Under the pieces are notes generated by a model. It searched no databases, was not told the origin of the DNA, and saw nothing but the letters and a program-made list of their open reading frames with translations. Of a stretch of DNA of 64,000 bases, positions 1 through 11,395 are shown one piece after another. The DNA is from Cinnamomum chago (taxonomy: Eukaryota; Streptophyta; Magnoliopsida; Laurales; Lauraceae), in the NCBI GenBank assembly GCA_038049695.1, contig CP142456.1, positions 75,601,422 to 75,665,421 on the forward strand, written 5' to 3'. The position numbers were made by a program, and so were the translations under genes. The number at the start of each line of letters is the position of its first letter. Position 1 is the stretch's first letter.

Positions 1-1735
1 AAACAAATGTGCACATTCCCGAGGGCCTCTTTGTTCAATACAATTGAATACCTAAGATTGTATTTCTATAAGTGGTTAAAAAAGAAGAACCCAAGGTAAA
101 TATACATACTCTTTAATGGAAATTGAATCTGGGGCGATGGAAAATAAACACTCGACTATCATCCTAGTAAATTAACACCTATGAAAGTCAAGGTCCACAC
201 CTACATTTCCACCACCTATATCTTTCACCCCTCGCCTCTTAAATAATATTCATTTGAACTCCAATGTATTTTATGTAAACAAACAAATAGACAATGTATA
301 AGATTTACATAAAGTACATAGGTGCAAACAAACTCAGAATGTGCATCAGGATGGTATTGAAAAGAATGAAAAGAAAAAAGGTTTTTTCCTTTAATTTTGG
401 CCGTGGCCCAAACTAAATCCGGCCGACATAAATGAGGGTAGGGTAGGCTGTAGGCAGTTGCCAACACTGCAAATTGTTGTTTCGTTCACGTCCTAAGCCT
501 AACCCCCCGAAACAATGGGAAAAAAGTCCCAATCATAATGAATAAGATGATATCTACCTGAACAACTAGCCCCAATGTACAGAGGATGCAGTAAGACCAT
601 TTCTCCACATATAACAACGCAGGTGGTATTATTGAGTTCAGATCCTATGCCCCAAAATTTTACTCCAACGAGTATGCCCCGCCATAAATCTGACCAGATG
701 GTGAATAACATGATTGATAATATGATCAATTACGCATAACACTGCAATCCATTATTTGCCAATCACATATTCATCGCAAGATCAATCCAACAGTGCGGCC
801 AAACCATATCAGAGTATAAACTGTTACACCCTTGAAAGTGCCTAAAGGGCCTAAGGGCATTCTTTTGAGCAGCTTGGATTTTCTATAGGCAAGTGGTAAG
901 CCCCACTAGGGATTCAACTAATTCCAACTTGGTAGTTCTCTAAGTCGAAAACAAGAAGATACAATATTGTATGAGAATGTTCCACCATAGATATTAACAC
1001 CAAAAACCACTGTGCAGGGTGGTACACTTGAGAGGCTTAAGTACCACAAGCAGCCATTGTTTAAGACTCCCAAACATTTTAGGTCTAACTCAGTCCAACA
1101 GTGAATTATTACAATCAGCTAGTACAAAAACACATCCTATAGTTGGCAACACGAGGCCCAAATGATTACAGGCAGGCCGCACAAGAAAGACTGCAGGCAT
1201 TTTCTTTTAAGTATATTTTTTTCTAATAGCAACCTGGTTACATCTTCTCAACTTGATGCTCATGTTAAATCTTCTTTTAACTCGTGCATGGTGGTATTGA
1301 AGTGGGTGATCATAGACTGTATCGTGCCTCACTCCAAATCTGAGTCCATGGCAAGAGCTGAATTGAGAGAGATATATATATAAACATTAAATGGATTATG
1401 TGTATAAGTAAAACACAGGTATTTATTCTCCTCTTTTCCCCACGGGGAAACAGTTGCAACACCTGTCAACCCCATACAGCAACTTTGTTTTTGTTTTTTT
1501 TTTTTCCATTAGTAGAACTAGTAGGTACCTAACATGCAAACCTGCCTCCAACTAACTGAAGTAGTTTCCCCCTAGAATCTCGGCTCCACTCCAACATAAG
1601 CAGAAGGAGGAGTCTAGAATGTGCCATAGGAGGACACCTCTGGAAAGCTGCTAGTCTGCTACCAGTAACCGTCAACTTCCGTGCAGAAAAGAGGGAAACA
1701 TCATTAACTACATTTCTTTCATGAAATCATGAACT
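1..1735. other. Region downstream of the bZIP gene
   Basis: No coding sequence is recognisable on either strand; the short open frames have no familiar motif and no codon continuity. The part nearest 1735 must contain the 3' UTR of the minus-strand bZIP gene, because its stop codon lies at 1736-1738, but I cannot place the poly(A) site. The rest looks like ordinary AT-rich intergenic DNA. Confidence 0.5.
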
Positions 1736-2295
1736 CTACCAGTTCATAGATCGAGTTTTCCGAAGGATGCGTGGCGGTCTACGCTTCTCTTCAACAGGTA
1801 TGAGAGTTTCCATAAGCTGCAAAACAAAACTTCAACCATTCAAATTTGTACTTATTGGCTATATATATCACAAGTGGAGGAATGTACCATGTGGCTCTAC
1901 TAGAGCAATCCCCATTATTAAGTGATGGGTTTTTCCATACTGTTCATGAGCACCAAATAGAATTACTGAGCCATGTAAGATATGAACAAATGGAAATGAC
2001 TATAAACCACTCATGCCAAAAGTGTAACCGAAACATATAATGACACGCTCTTTATTTCATTGCCACAAATGGCAAATATATTCTCAAAGAAACACAAGTA
2101 ATCATGGTTCAAAATAGCAGTACCAGAAGGCATTTTGGTGGGACTGGAAAAGCACGTTGCAGCAGTTCCTTATTCTTTTTATATACTTTAAACAAATTAG
2201 AAAGAATATCCAAAATAAATAAATATATCGTACAATGTTAGATTTTGATGTTTCATTGCATTCTTTTTTGGCTTGGAGTGTTTCCAGGAGGTGGT

Positions 2296-2352
<57 letters not shown>

Positions 2353-5300
2353 GTATGGGGGGTCCTAAGGATTGAGGGTTGCGTAGGGCTGGACGAGGTG
2401 GATTGAGGAAGAGTAGGGCTTGGTTGAGGGTGTAGTGGGTAGGGTTTTGAGGTATCTACTATCTATGATTGAAGGGAGTTTTAAGGAATGGGTTTGGGGT
2501 TTTGGGAGTTTAGCGCTAGGGGATTATAGTAACAAGGGACCACTAGGGCTAGGGTTTTGGGGAATTTAAGGGATAGGGTTTGTGGGATTTTGGGAAACAT
2601 AGGGGATTTGAGCTTTTAGGGTTTTGTATCTGTTCGGTGGGGTTTAGGGTTTTGGTAATGGGATTTGGGGAAGGGAATTTAGGGTTTATAGCTGTCAATT
2701 GGGTGGAGGATTATAAGATTGAGGTTGCTTGTCTCGACTAGGATTGCAAAGGGGCATGAGGTAGATGCAATTGGATAGCAGAAGCTGCAGCTAGGGTTTC
2801 TATTTGGGGTTGGCAGGATTGGGCTTCAGGTATGGATCAGCTATGGATTTGAGGGTTTGGATTGGGATTTTAGGGATCCACGGGTGGGATAGGTATTCGG
2901 TTTTGATGCAATTAGGGTTTAATTCAGTTCGTCTGGTTGGGATGGGTTCAAATAGGAGAGGTTTAAAGTTTCCAGGGGTTCGGATGTGATGGGGTGTAAT
3001 GATTTCAGGGCGAAAGTTCAGCAGAGGTAGGGTGACGGTTCTGCAGAGATGGTGAGAATGTTGATGCTGGATTTTGATGATGGGGTATGGAATGTTATCA
3101 ATGGAAAGGAAATCAAGATGATTGCCTGATCAAGATGATCAGAGAGAATCCTTTGCTCCAATACCAATTGATGCAACCTCAGATCCACGAACATATATGG
3201 ATGAACTCCACTACAGAGGTTTGCTGAATCCTAGATCAAATCCAAGCAAGAGACCAACTCCACAATGGGATTTGGTTGACTCCCAAGGAATTCAACACAC
3301 ACAAGCACTCTTCAATCGAAGAGAAACACTCACAACCATAGTAAAAGTAAACAAATCTATTATTGAATAATGAAAGTTGATCCTCGGAATAGAGGGGATA
3401 CAAAATATATAAGAAAGCTGGACAGACTAATTCCTAAATATTCTCTGATTTAAAAGAAACCAAATAAGAAAACAAAATCCCTAAAATTTTGCTGAAATAA
3501 TTCAAATCAAACTAAATTTAAAGACTCCTAACTATTCCAAAACTCCTAATTAAGTGGCTGTCCTGTCGGGCTTGTGGATTGGTCCCGAGGGGCGGGTCAT
3601 GGGTCCAGCGTATGCATACATCACATCGTGTCCAAAGCCATCTTCGATGTTTGTGCTTTTCATTGTGGCATTTCCTCTTTCATTTGGAGTCTTCCTCAAA
3701 AAATGTGGCCTTTCTTAGTGCTTTCCCAAGACTCATAAGTGATGTGGTGGATGCTAAGAAGCTATGCCCATTTTCTGAAGGCGGTCAAGTTCTTTGGAAG
3801 CATATTCCCTTTTCAATCTATGGACAAATAGGAGAGAGATAAATAAGAACTCTTATGGGAGCAACAGTGTCTCAAGACAACCTGATTTTGACGGTTATTC
3901 TCAATATAATAGCCAAGTGCGTGAAAACAAGAAAAGATTTCAAGGATATGGATAACTTCTTTCTGAATTGAGAAGCTTGCTTGAGTTGTGGCGGCCCGTA
4001 AAGGAGAGAGTTCCAGTTGCCTGGATAAAGTTCAATGTCAATAGTGCAGCAAGAGGTAAACCTAGCCCAGCAGGTATTGGTGGAATCCTCCGCCATGACA
4101 AAGGTGAACTTTTGTTCATGCTTTCAATGAATGTTGACTGGAGTCTTAACAAGGCAAAGGTGTTGGCCATCTTAGAAGGTTTAAAGGATTTTCTCTACCT
4201 AATATCTTCAAGACTTTCTGGGTAAGAGTGACTCCTCTAATGTGATCTCCTCAAGATTTAAGAATTTTTTCCTACCTCATGCTGAGTGAGATTGATAAAG
4301 TCCAAGCAAAGCCTAAACTTGTCAATAGGAACATACTTCGTAAACATATATACTGGATTTCCATTGTATGAATCTTCTCCAAAGATACAATGACTTCAAC
4401 CATAGTCTCTGATTAAATGGTACCTCCGGGGAATATGTTTGGTCATCCAGTGATGCCCTGATTATTAGCCAAGAATATAGCCCTCTTACTGTCTTAATGG
4501 ACAACTGTTGAATCCCAAGATCACCAGCTAAGCCCTTCAACCATACTGCTTCCTTCACTACCTTTGTTAGCACCATGTACTCTACTTGTACCGTAGACAA
4601 TAAAGAAACCTGTGTCTCTATCATAGACCTCCAACTCATAGCACCTCCTGCATGGGTGAAGACCTAGTCCATGGTTGATCGACTTTTATCCAAATCTCCC
4701 ACGTAATCAAAGTCTGAATAGCCCGGGATACCAATGTTGAAGTCAACCTCGTTGTAAATTCAGGAGAAAGAAACTCTTTACATATGGCTTTTTTTTTTTT
4801 TTACAATGATCATTATAAAATGGTTATATCAAATATTACAAAATTAAAATTAGAGAAAGCCCTCCTTCACTCATTGATCGTGTCATATGATCATTCATAT
4901 TGGAAAGTAACTCAATGTCACTGAATAGCTAAGTTGACAGGAAGTATCTAAAAAATTTAACTAGTTGTCAAACAAGTATCAATCAAGGAGTCAACTGTAA
5001 AGTAAAAACTGCATCCTTCCACACTTCCTCTTCTACATAAGTGCCCTTGTCGGACAAAAATGGCTCTTCTCCAGGGTGGATGCAACTTTCTTTCCACATA
5101 TATTCAAAAGAAAATCCATTCACTCTTATCAACCTAAATAAATGTATAGCTTTATATCTGTGTGACACTTTCACACACGACTCATTCGCTTCCCTATCTT
5201 TCGAGAAAAAGGATGTTGCATGTTACAGATGGAAATTTCATGAAGTCCAAAATACAATAGGAAACATCATGAAGTCAAAAAAGAAAGAAAATTGAAAGAA

Positions 5301-7387
5301 AAATTAAATAAAAGTTCATAAGTATTATTTTTTTTAAATGATAAAATTTGTTATTATCATCATTACAATTTTACTGATTGGTAACATGACTCAAAACCCA
5401 GAAACCCGTGGTTGCCAGACTGAGCACCTTCCAATTGTGCCGGAGGCTCATCTTTTACCATCTTTATTATTTCAATGACTTATACTGAGCTCCAAGGGAG
5501 CTTCAACAGCTTCATCTATCTCACCAGAAAAATACTATGAAAAGAAACTAATGCATTTTTAAATTCTACCAAAATGAAAATTAATTCATTAATAAAAACA
5601 AAGGACTCATGTAATACATACCTGCTTGAACCTCTTTTTTGTCTGCTCCATCTGCATTCATAGATTTTCATTAGCTCAGAATGTTTTGGTCTTCGGTAAA
5701 TCTTAAGGAGCAGCAAAATTAAAAAATTTATGACTCGGTAAACAACAGAGGCAATGTGAAATATAGTTGCTTTCATCACAGCTTAATTGTAAGGACTTGT
5801 TAGCTTTAAAAAGCATTAAAATAAGTCTCAAACATCTAGTCCTTTTTCCTTTCTTTTTTTTAATCCTCCCACATGGAGAAAAAATGGAGCCCTATGACTA
5901 GATCAAGTAAATTGGCCTTTGTGCCAGTAGGACTGGGACATGTGGCATCTTCCCATGTCCATACTGCTCCAACAAAATTACGAAAAAAAACCACCCAAAA
6001 GAGGGAAAAAAAGAAATAAAGAAAGAAGCTAAAATTTGTAAATATAATGGTTTAGTCATATGTCATGTCAATTACTTGTGACTTCATGTATATAATAAAA
6101 TTTAACATGTGGACCAACTCAGCGAAAAAAAAAAGACGTGTTCCATGCTTGTTTATGCTTTCAAGCTCATTAACCTAAAAACCCTCCAGAGTCAAGAAAA
6201 GATTAAGCCTTCAAAACAAGAAATCTTATTTTTTCTAAACGCAATGGAAAGGAGATTAGTAGCAAGTGAAATGAATAAAAAATGAAAACAGTAAGGTAGG
6301 CCCCACACCCATATATGAACATGAGAATTTGGATCAGGTATCATTAATTTGATACCTACTAGACGGGCAGTTGACTATATAGACTTGGCAAGGCATACCA
6401 AACTCTGTCCACTTGTATAAAGATAGTACTCCATCACCATGCATTATCAAGAATTGGCATTGGCATATAATGATGACCAATACCTGTCCCTTTTGCTTAA
6501 AACTCGGCGAGGTGGAAAAAGAATGAATTTCTATATATGTTTTTGGTCAAATCACAACTTGACTCAGTCTATATGGGTCCTGTCACACATGCCAATTCAT
6601 TCTAGTCCATGGCAGTCAAACATCTAACAATTTTTGGCTTTTGGCTTGAATATCTCCCTACATGAAGAAAAATGAACCCATGCGACTTGATCAAATAAAT
6701 TGGATCTTGGCTGCTTTTAGAAAATTGATCGAGTTCAAAAGTGATATTTTCTTGAATTTCAGTTGATGTTCACACCCTCATCTAATTCAAATATTCACCT
6801 GGATTCACAACCTAAAATGCTTATCAGAAGTTGTTTTAATGTGAATAAGGAAAAACCAATAAGTGGTATTGTATATTAGGTCACTGATCTCTCTTTCTGT
6901 CCTTTGGACCCCTTTTTTCCTTACTTATTTAAGACTGGTGAAAGTCTTAATCGGCCATAGTAACAGATTTCAATGAAGATAGATTGGAACGAACACCATT
7001 GCAACACTACAGCTGACTTCGTCCCCGCTCAATGGGTGGGGCTTGCAGTTAAGCTCCCTTTTGTTTTCCCAAGAGCCAATCTCTATTTGGCCTGATGTGA
7101 CCTTTGCACACGCCTTCTTTAGCTCTTTTGGAGGTCTACATCCAATAGAAACTGCCTACCTCAATCTTAACCTGAGCCTGTAGGTCTCTTTGGATGTCAA
7201 AGAGGCCTATTTAAGAACCTTTCATGCATTTTGAAAATGCATGAGAATTTTTTTTCTAATATACTCAAAAAATTTCTCCTCTTTTGTGACAAATCCAAGA
7301 AGTGTGTTGCTTTAAGCTGCCTACATATAGGCAAATCCTTCTACACCAATCCAGCTGCATCAAATTGGTACCGGAGCCAAATCCTTA

Positions 7388-7466
<79 letters not shown>

Positions 7467-10400
7467 CCTCTCCCCAAGTAAGAATTGTATTTGTCTCCCA
7501 AAAATAGGGGGAACCCCACTATACAAAAGAAAGCATCCACACCCTTATTTACAAAGTCCCGATAAGGCGACCAGCTATGACGAAGCATATGACAACCTGC
7601 AGGGAGTTTATGGTGGTATATAATATTTTCTCTATTAGCTTGAGAGATCATTCTAATCTTCCAATCCACAAAGCAAAAAACATCAGTTAGATTTCTGAGG
7701 CTCCAATGAGATCTACAGGGAGTCTGAAGCCAAAAGAAGCCACAACCTGATGGACCCTTGATCAAAATGGGGCAAGTGGGAGTCACATCAATGACTGAAA
7801 TCAGCACCTTCAAATAGTTAGCTTGAGGCGGAATGCTTGTGTCGAAATTAAGCCTTGAAAATGAGAGCCAAAAGAAGCACCCAAAAGTTGAACCATCATC
7901 ATGAGCAAAGAACGACAGAAAAGCAAAGGCTGAGAGGGGTGCTGATCAGCATTGACATTTACAGTGCTAGGGGCAGGCACAGTCATAGAGGTGGGTGGAC
8001 AATAACAACTTGCCTTTTATGAAGAAACAACGCTCAACTAGAAATAGCTTACATGAACTCATTCAAGACCTTCTTTTTTTTTTATAACGGTAAATTTTAT
8101 TCAAAGAAAGAAGAAACAAAAAAAGAACAACAAATAGGAATAAAAACAAACACAAACAGAAACTAAACATCAAACAAAATGTGAAGCCGAAAAACTCCAT
8201 CCCTAGCTAGACCATTTGCCAAAGTATTAGCTTCACGAGGAATATGAAGAAACGAAGCTCCTAGATGAGAAGAAATATCTTGCACCTATTCCACCAAATC
8301 AGCTAAAGTCCACGGATGAGAAGACTTCCCAGAACCCCATTCAATCGCAGATAAAGAATCACCTTCAATAATTGCATGAAAGCCTCTCAAATGACGTAAT
8401 TCACGGCAACCCACCAATAAAGCATACATCTCAGCTCCATTAGAATCAACACAACTCACAGGACCCGCAAAGCTCATGACAATTTTTCCAGAAAAGTCAC
8501 GAATAACACCCCCAATGCCACCCATCTGAATATGCAGAAAATAACTGTCATCAAAATTTAGCTTAAGAAAACCATTCAGAGGAGGTTCCCACAATAGATT
8601 ATTTCTTAGAATAGAACGCCTTCCACCTTGAAAATCGTTTGGCCAAGATCTAGTAAGAGAAGAAACTCCAACAAAATCATTCAAGACCCTATTGCCTATT
8701 GGTAGTGCTTTTTTTTATTCTTGAAAATTCGCCTATTCCTCTCATGCTAAATGTCCCATACTACATCGGAAAGCAGAAAAGGACTGCTTTATGCAAATCT
8801 TTGTTAAGTGTTATGAATGACGCTTTTGTTATGAATGGTGGTTGAAGAAGGCTTTGATGATGGTGGTGGTGCTTTGAAGAAGGAACAAAAATCTCCAACC
8901 ATGCAAGAAAGATTAACGCCGGCCCTTAGAATATGACGTCTTCCAACTCTATCACAATCAGCCTTTGTGAAGAAAGCCAGCGGTCCAGCCAAGATCTAGT
9001 ATTACTCCCATTTCCAATTAGGATCACATAGCTTTGGCAACATAAGTTCTTTCATTCTTTCTATTTACTTTTTCAATTAACTTGAAATTGTCACTCCGAA
9101 AAAATCACGCATCTAACCTCTAAAACCACATCAAACCCTTCAATTTTTCGTCCCAAATTAGCCCTAACCCACACTCAATAACAATCCCTAAGTTTCCCCA
9201 CAAATCCGACCCTAACCAACCCATCCAAAAATCCCCAATTTTTACCCAAATTCTGAGAAGTGCAAAACCGTACTACACGGTTCCTGAACCAATCCCATAT
9301 CATCCCTAAATTTCCCAATCTGGTGAAAACCCTAACATAAAACCCATCCAGACTTAAAATCACCCCAAACTAAACCAAGCCTTTTCCCACTAGGTGGGGT
9401 CGGCTATATGGATTTGACGACGCCACTCAAATCTGTTTAGGGTCATGTCCTCCGATCTGTCCCCAGCCCCATTTTTACCCCAAACTTAAAATCACCCCAA
9501 AGCAAACCCAAATTTCTAATTTCCGATCTGTCCCTAAGCTGCTCAATTCAATCCATAACTAAACCCAACTTCTGCACGCTGCAAAAACTGCACTTCTCCT
9601 GTCCCCGAACAGCCACGTTGCAGCCCTAAAATTCCCGGATTTAGCTCCAGATTTTCCTTTAAATAAACCCTAATTGCACTGAACCTATCCCCAAGCAGTC
9701 CTTGTCCTAATTCCCCCATGTTTCCATCCTAAATCGTGCAAAACCTGCTGCCAATTTATAGCACTACCCAAAAAGCATCTGCCCATCCCAAAAATCAGTA
9801 ACCAAACACCCCTCAAACCAGACTCAGACCCTCTCAACCTTGGTGCAAACCTTCATCAGGCTATCCCACACATATTCTAGCCCATACTCTCCTCATAATA
9901 TTTAATTTGAATCTTTAAAATCTAATAGGTTGCTAGTTGCACATTATGACAAAAAATATTTGTACTATGCCACATATCCAGCCCTTCATGTAGCAACCAA
10001 ACAATTGTTGCCTTTGTCCTCGTACATAGCAGCAATCTATCTCATTCACAATCACTTTTGTTGTAACGTAAAGGCCCCTATTTCAGTCCATTCCTGAAAT
10101 CCACTTGTTTATCTTTTGTCCTCTTGCATTCAAATCAGTATGTGAAACTTTAGAGCTTCGAATACATAATACTGTATCAGTACACGTATCGGGATTGGTA
10201 TTATGAGAATGTGTTCTATTCTGAGCAGCTCATTAGTTTGAAGCAAGAAAATCATATCTTACAGTTGATAAATATGGCCAATTTCAAATTAATTATTTAC
10301 GTGCATTAAAGGAGAGCCAGGCAAATGATTTAGCTAGTTATATTAGAGGTCTAAGACCGGACATGCAGGAAGACATTAATATTTTTCTGGAAAAACATTC

Positions 10401-11355
10401 AAGAAGCAGATAACGAAGCACAGGACAGACTTGACATTCTGACATATGACAATTATAGTCTCAAGTTCCAAAATAGAAAAGCAAATATTGTCAATTCAAA
10501 TGCATCATCTTGTACATCATTGTGAAATCAAGGGAATCTTCTTCAAAGCTACTCTTCACGAGAACTACCGACTTTCTTATAATACATACTTAACAAAAAG
10601 TTGGACACATCTTGTAAAAATTTATTCTCCTTTGTTTTCACATCCTTCAATTCACTTCACTTCATCTATTGAACAAAAAGCAGAGAAAAAAAAACTAAAA
10701 AGTCAACTAAAGGACCGATTTTGTCATCAAGACAATTTAAAACTATGAGTTGAATACAGGAGATCAATGGCAGACGAGTTCACTACTTAATACTTTTTTC
10801 TTCTGGAATGGGTTTATAATTTATATTCTATTGAAGACAATTTCACCTTTTTCGAGTATGACTATTAGCTTTGACAGTTTGATGGCCAATATGGCTAGGC
10901 TAAAATTAAAGATAGTGTGAGTATTGAAGTTGATTGAAGACAAAGTACTTGATCTAAGTGGCAGCAACAGCAAGAAGATCCTCAAGTATAAGATATCCAT
11001 ATTTACTATAATTAAAGCACCCATTTTTTAGACTACAGCCATCAAATGAAAAGCCTCGTGTACAGCACATGTATATACTGCAGCAAACAAAAAAATTGAC
11101 AAACAATGTCAATCTATATGCATGTGAGTGCATAAGACAGACACAAAAAAAAAAAAAAAATTAAAAATGGAGTCTTTCATTACATTTGCTTTAATTAATT
11201 CTGCTTTATAGGACATAAAGGAACCATTTTTACCATTTGAACATATTGACATAGTAACAATTCTCATAACAGCTTAGGTACCTGCTCCCTCACTAGCTTT
11301 GCATGATCCTCCTGTAACTGTGTCACTAAAGATTCTAGCTCCGATGTGTAAGCCT

Positions 11356-11395
<40 letters not shown>

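Larger units (their letters stand above)
1817..5621 (-). other. Intron 3 of the bZIP gene (3.8 kb)
   Basis: Donor GTATGT at 5621 and acceptor TTTTGCAG ending at 1817. It contains a (CT)n microsatellite, a G-rich stretch with repeated AGGGTTT, an LTR-like stretch around 3110-3580, and LINE and copia relics described separately. No additional host exon was recognised in it. Confidence 0.8.
5652..11281 (-). other. Intron 2 of the bZIP gene (5.6 kb)
   Basis: Donor GTACCT at 11281 and acceptor TGCAG ending at 5652. It contains a 35-unit CT microsatellite, a truncated LINE with target duplication, a SINE-like motif and a gypsy-like gag relic. No further host exon was recognised; the stretches 5.7-7.2 and 10.5-11.2 kb look like plain AT-rich intron. 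Confidence 0.8.

Noticed and set aside
2355..3010. Interstitial telomere
   Set aside because: AGGGTTT words are scattered and imperfect, without tandem order.
7231..7813. Open frames with long Ser/Leu or Arg/Glu runs on both strands
   Set aside because: They are produced by the CT microsatellite at 7393-7462; no domain or codon pattern supports a protein.
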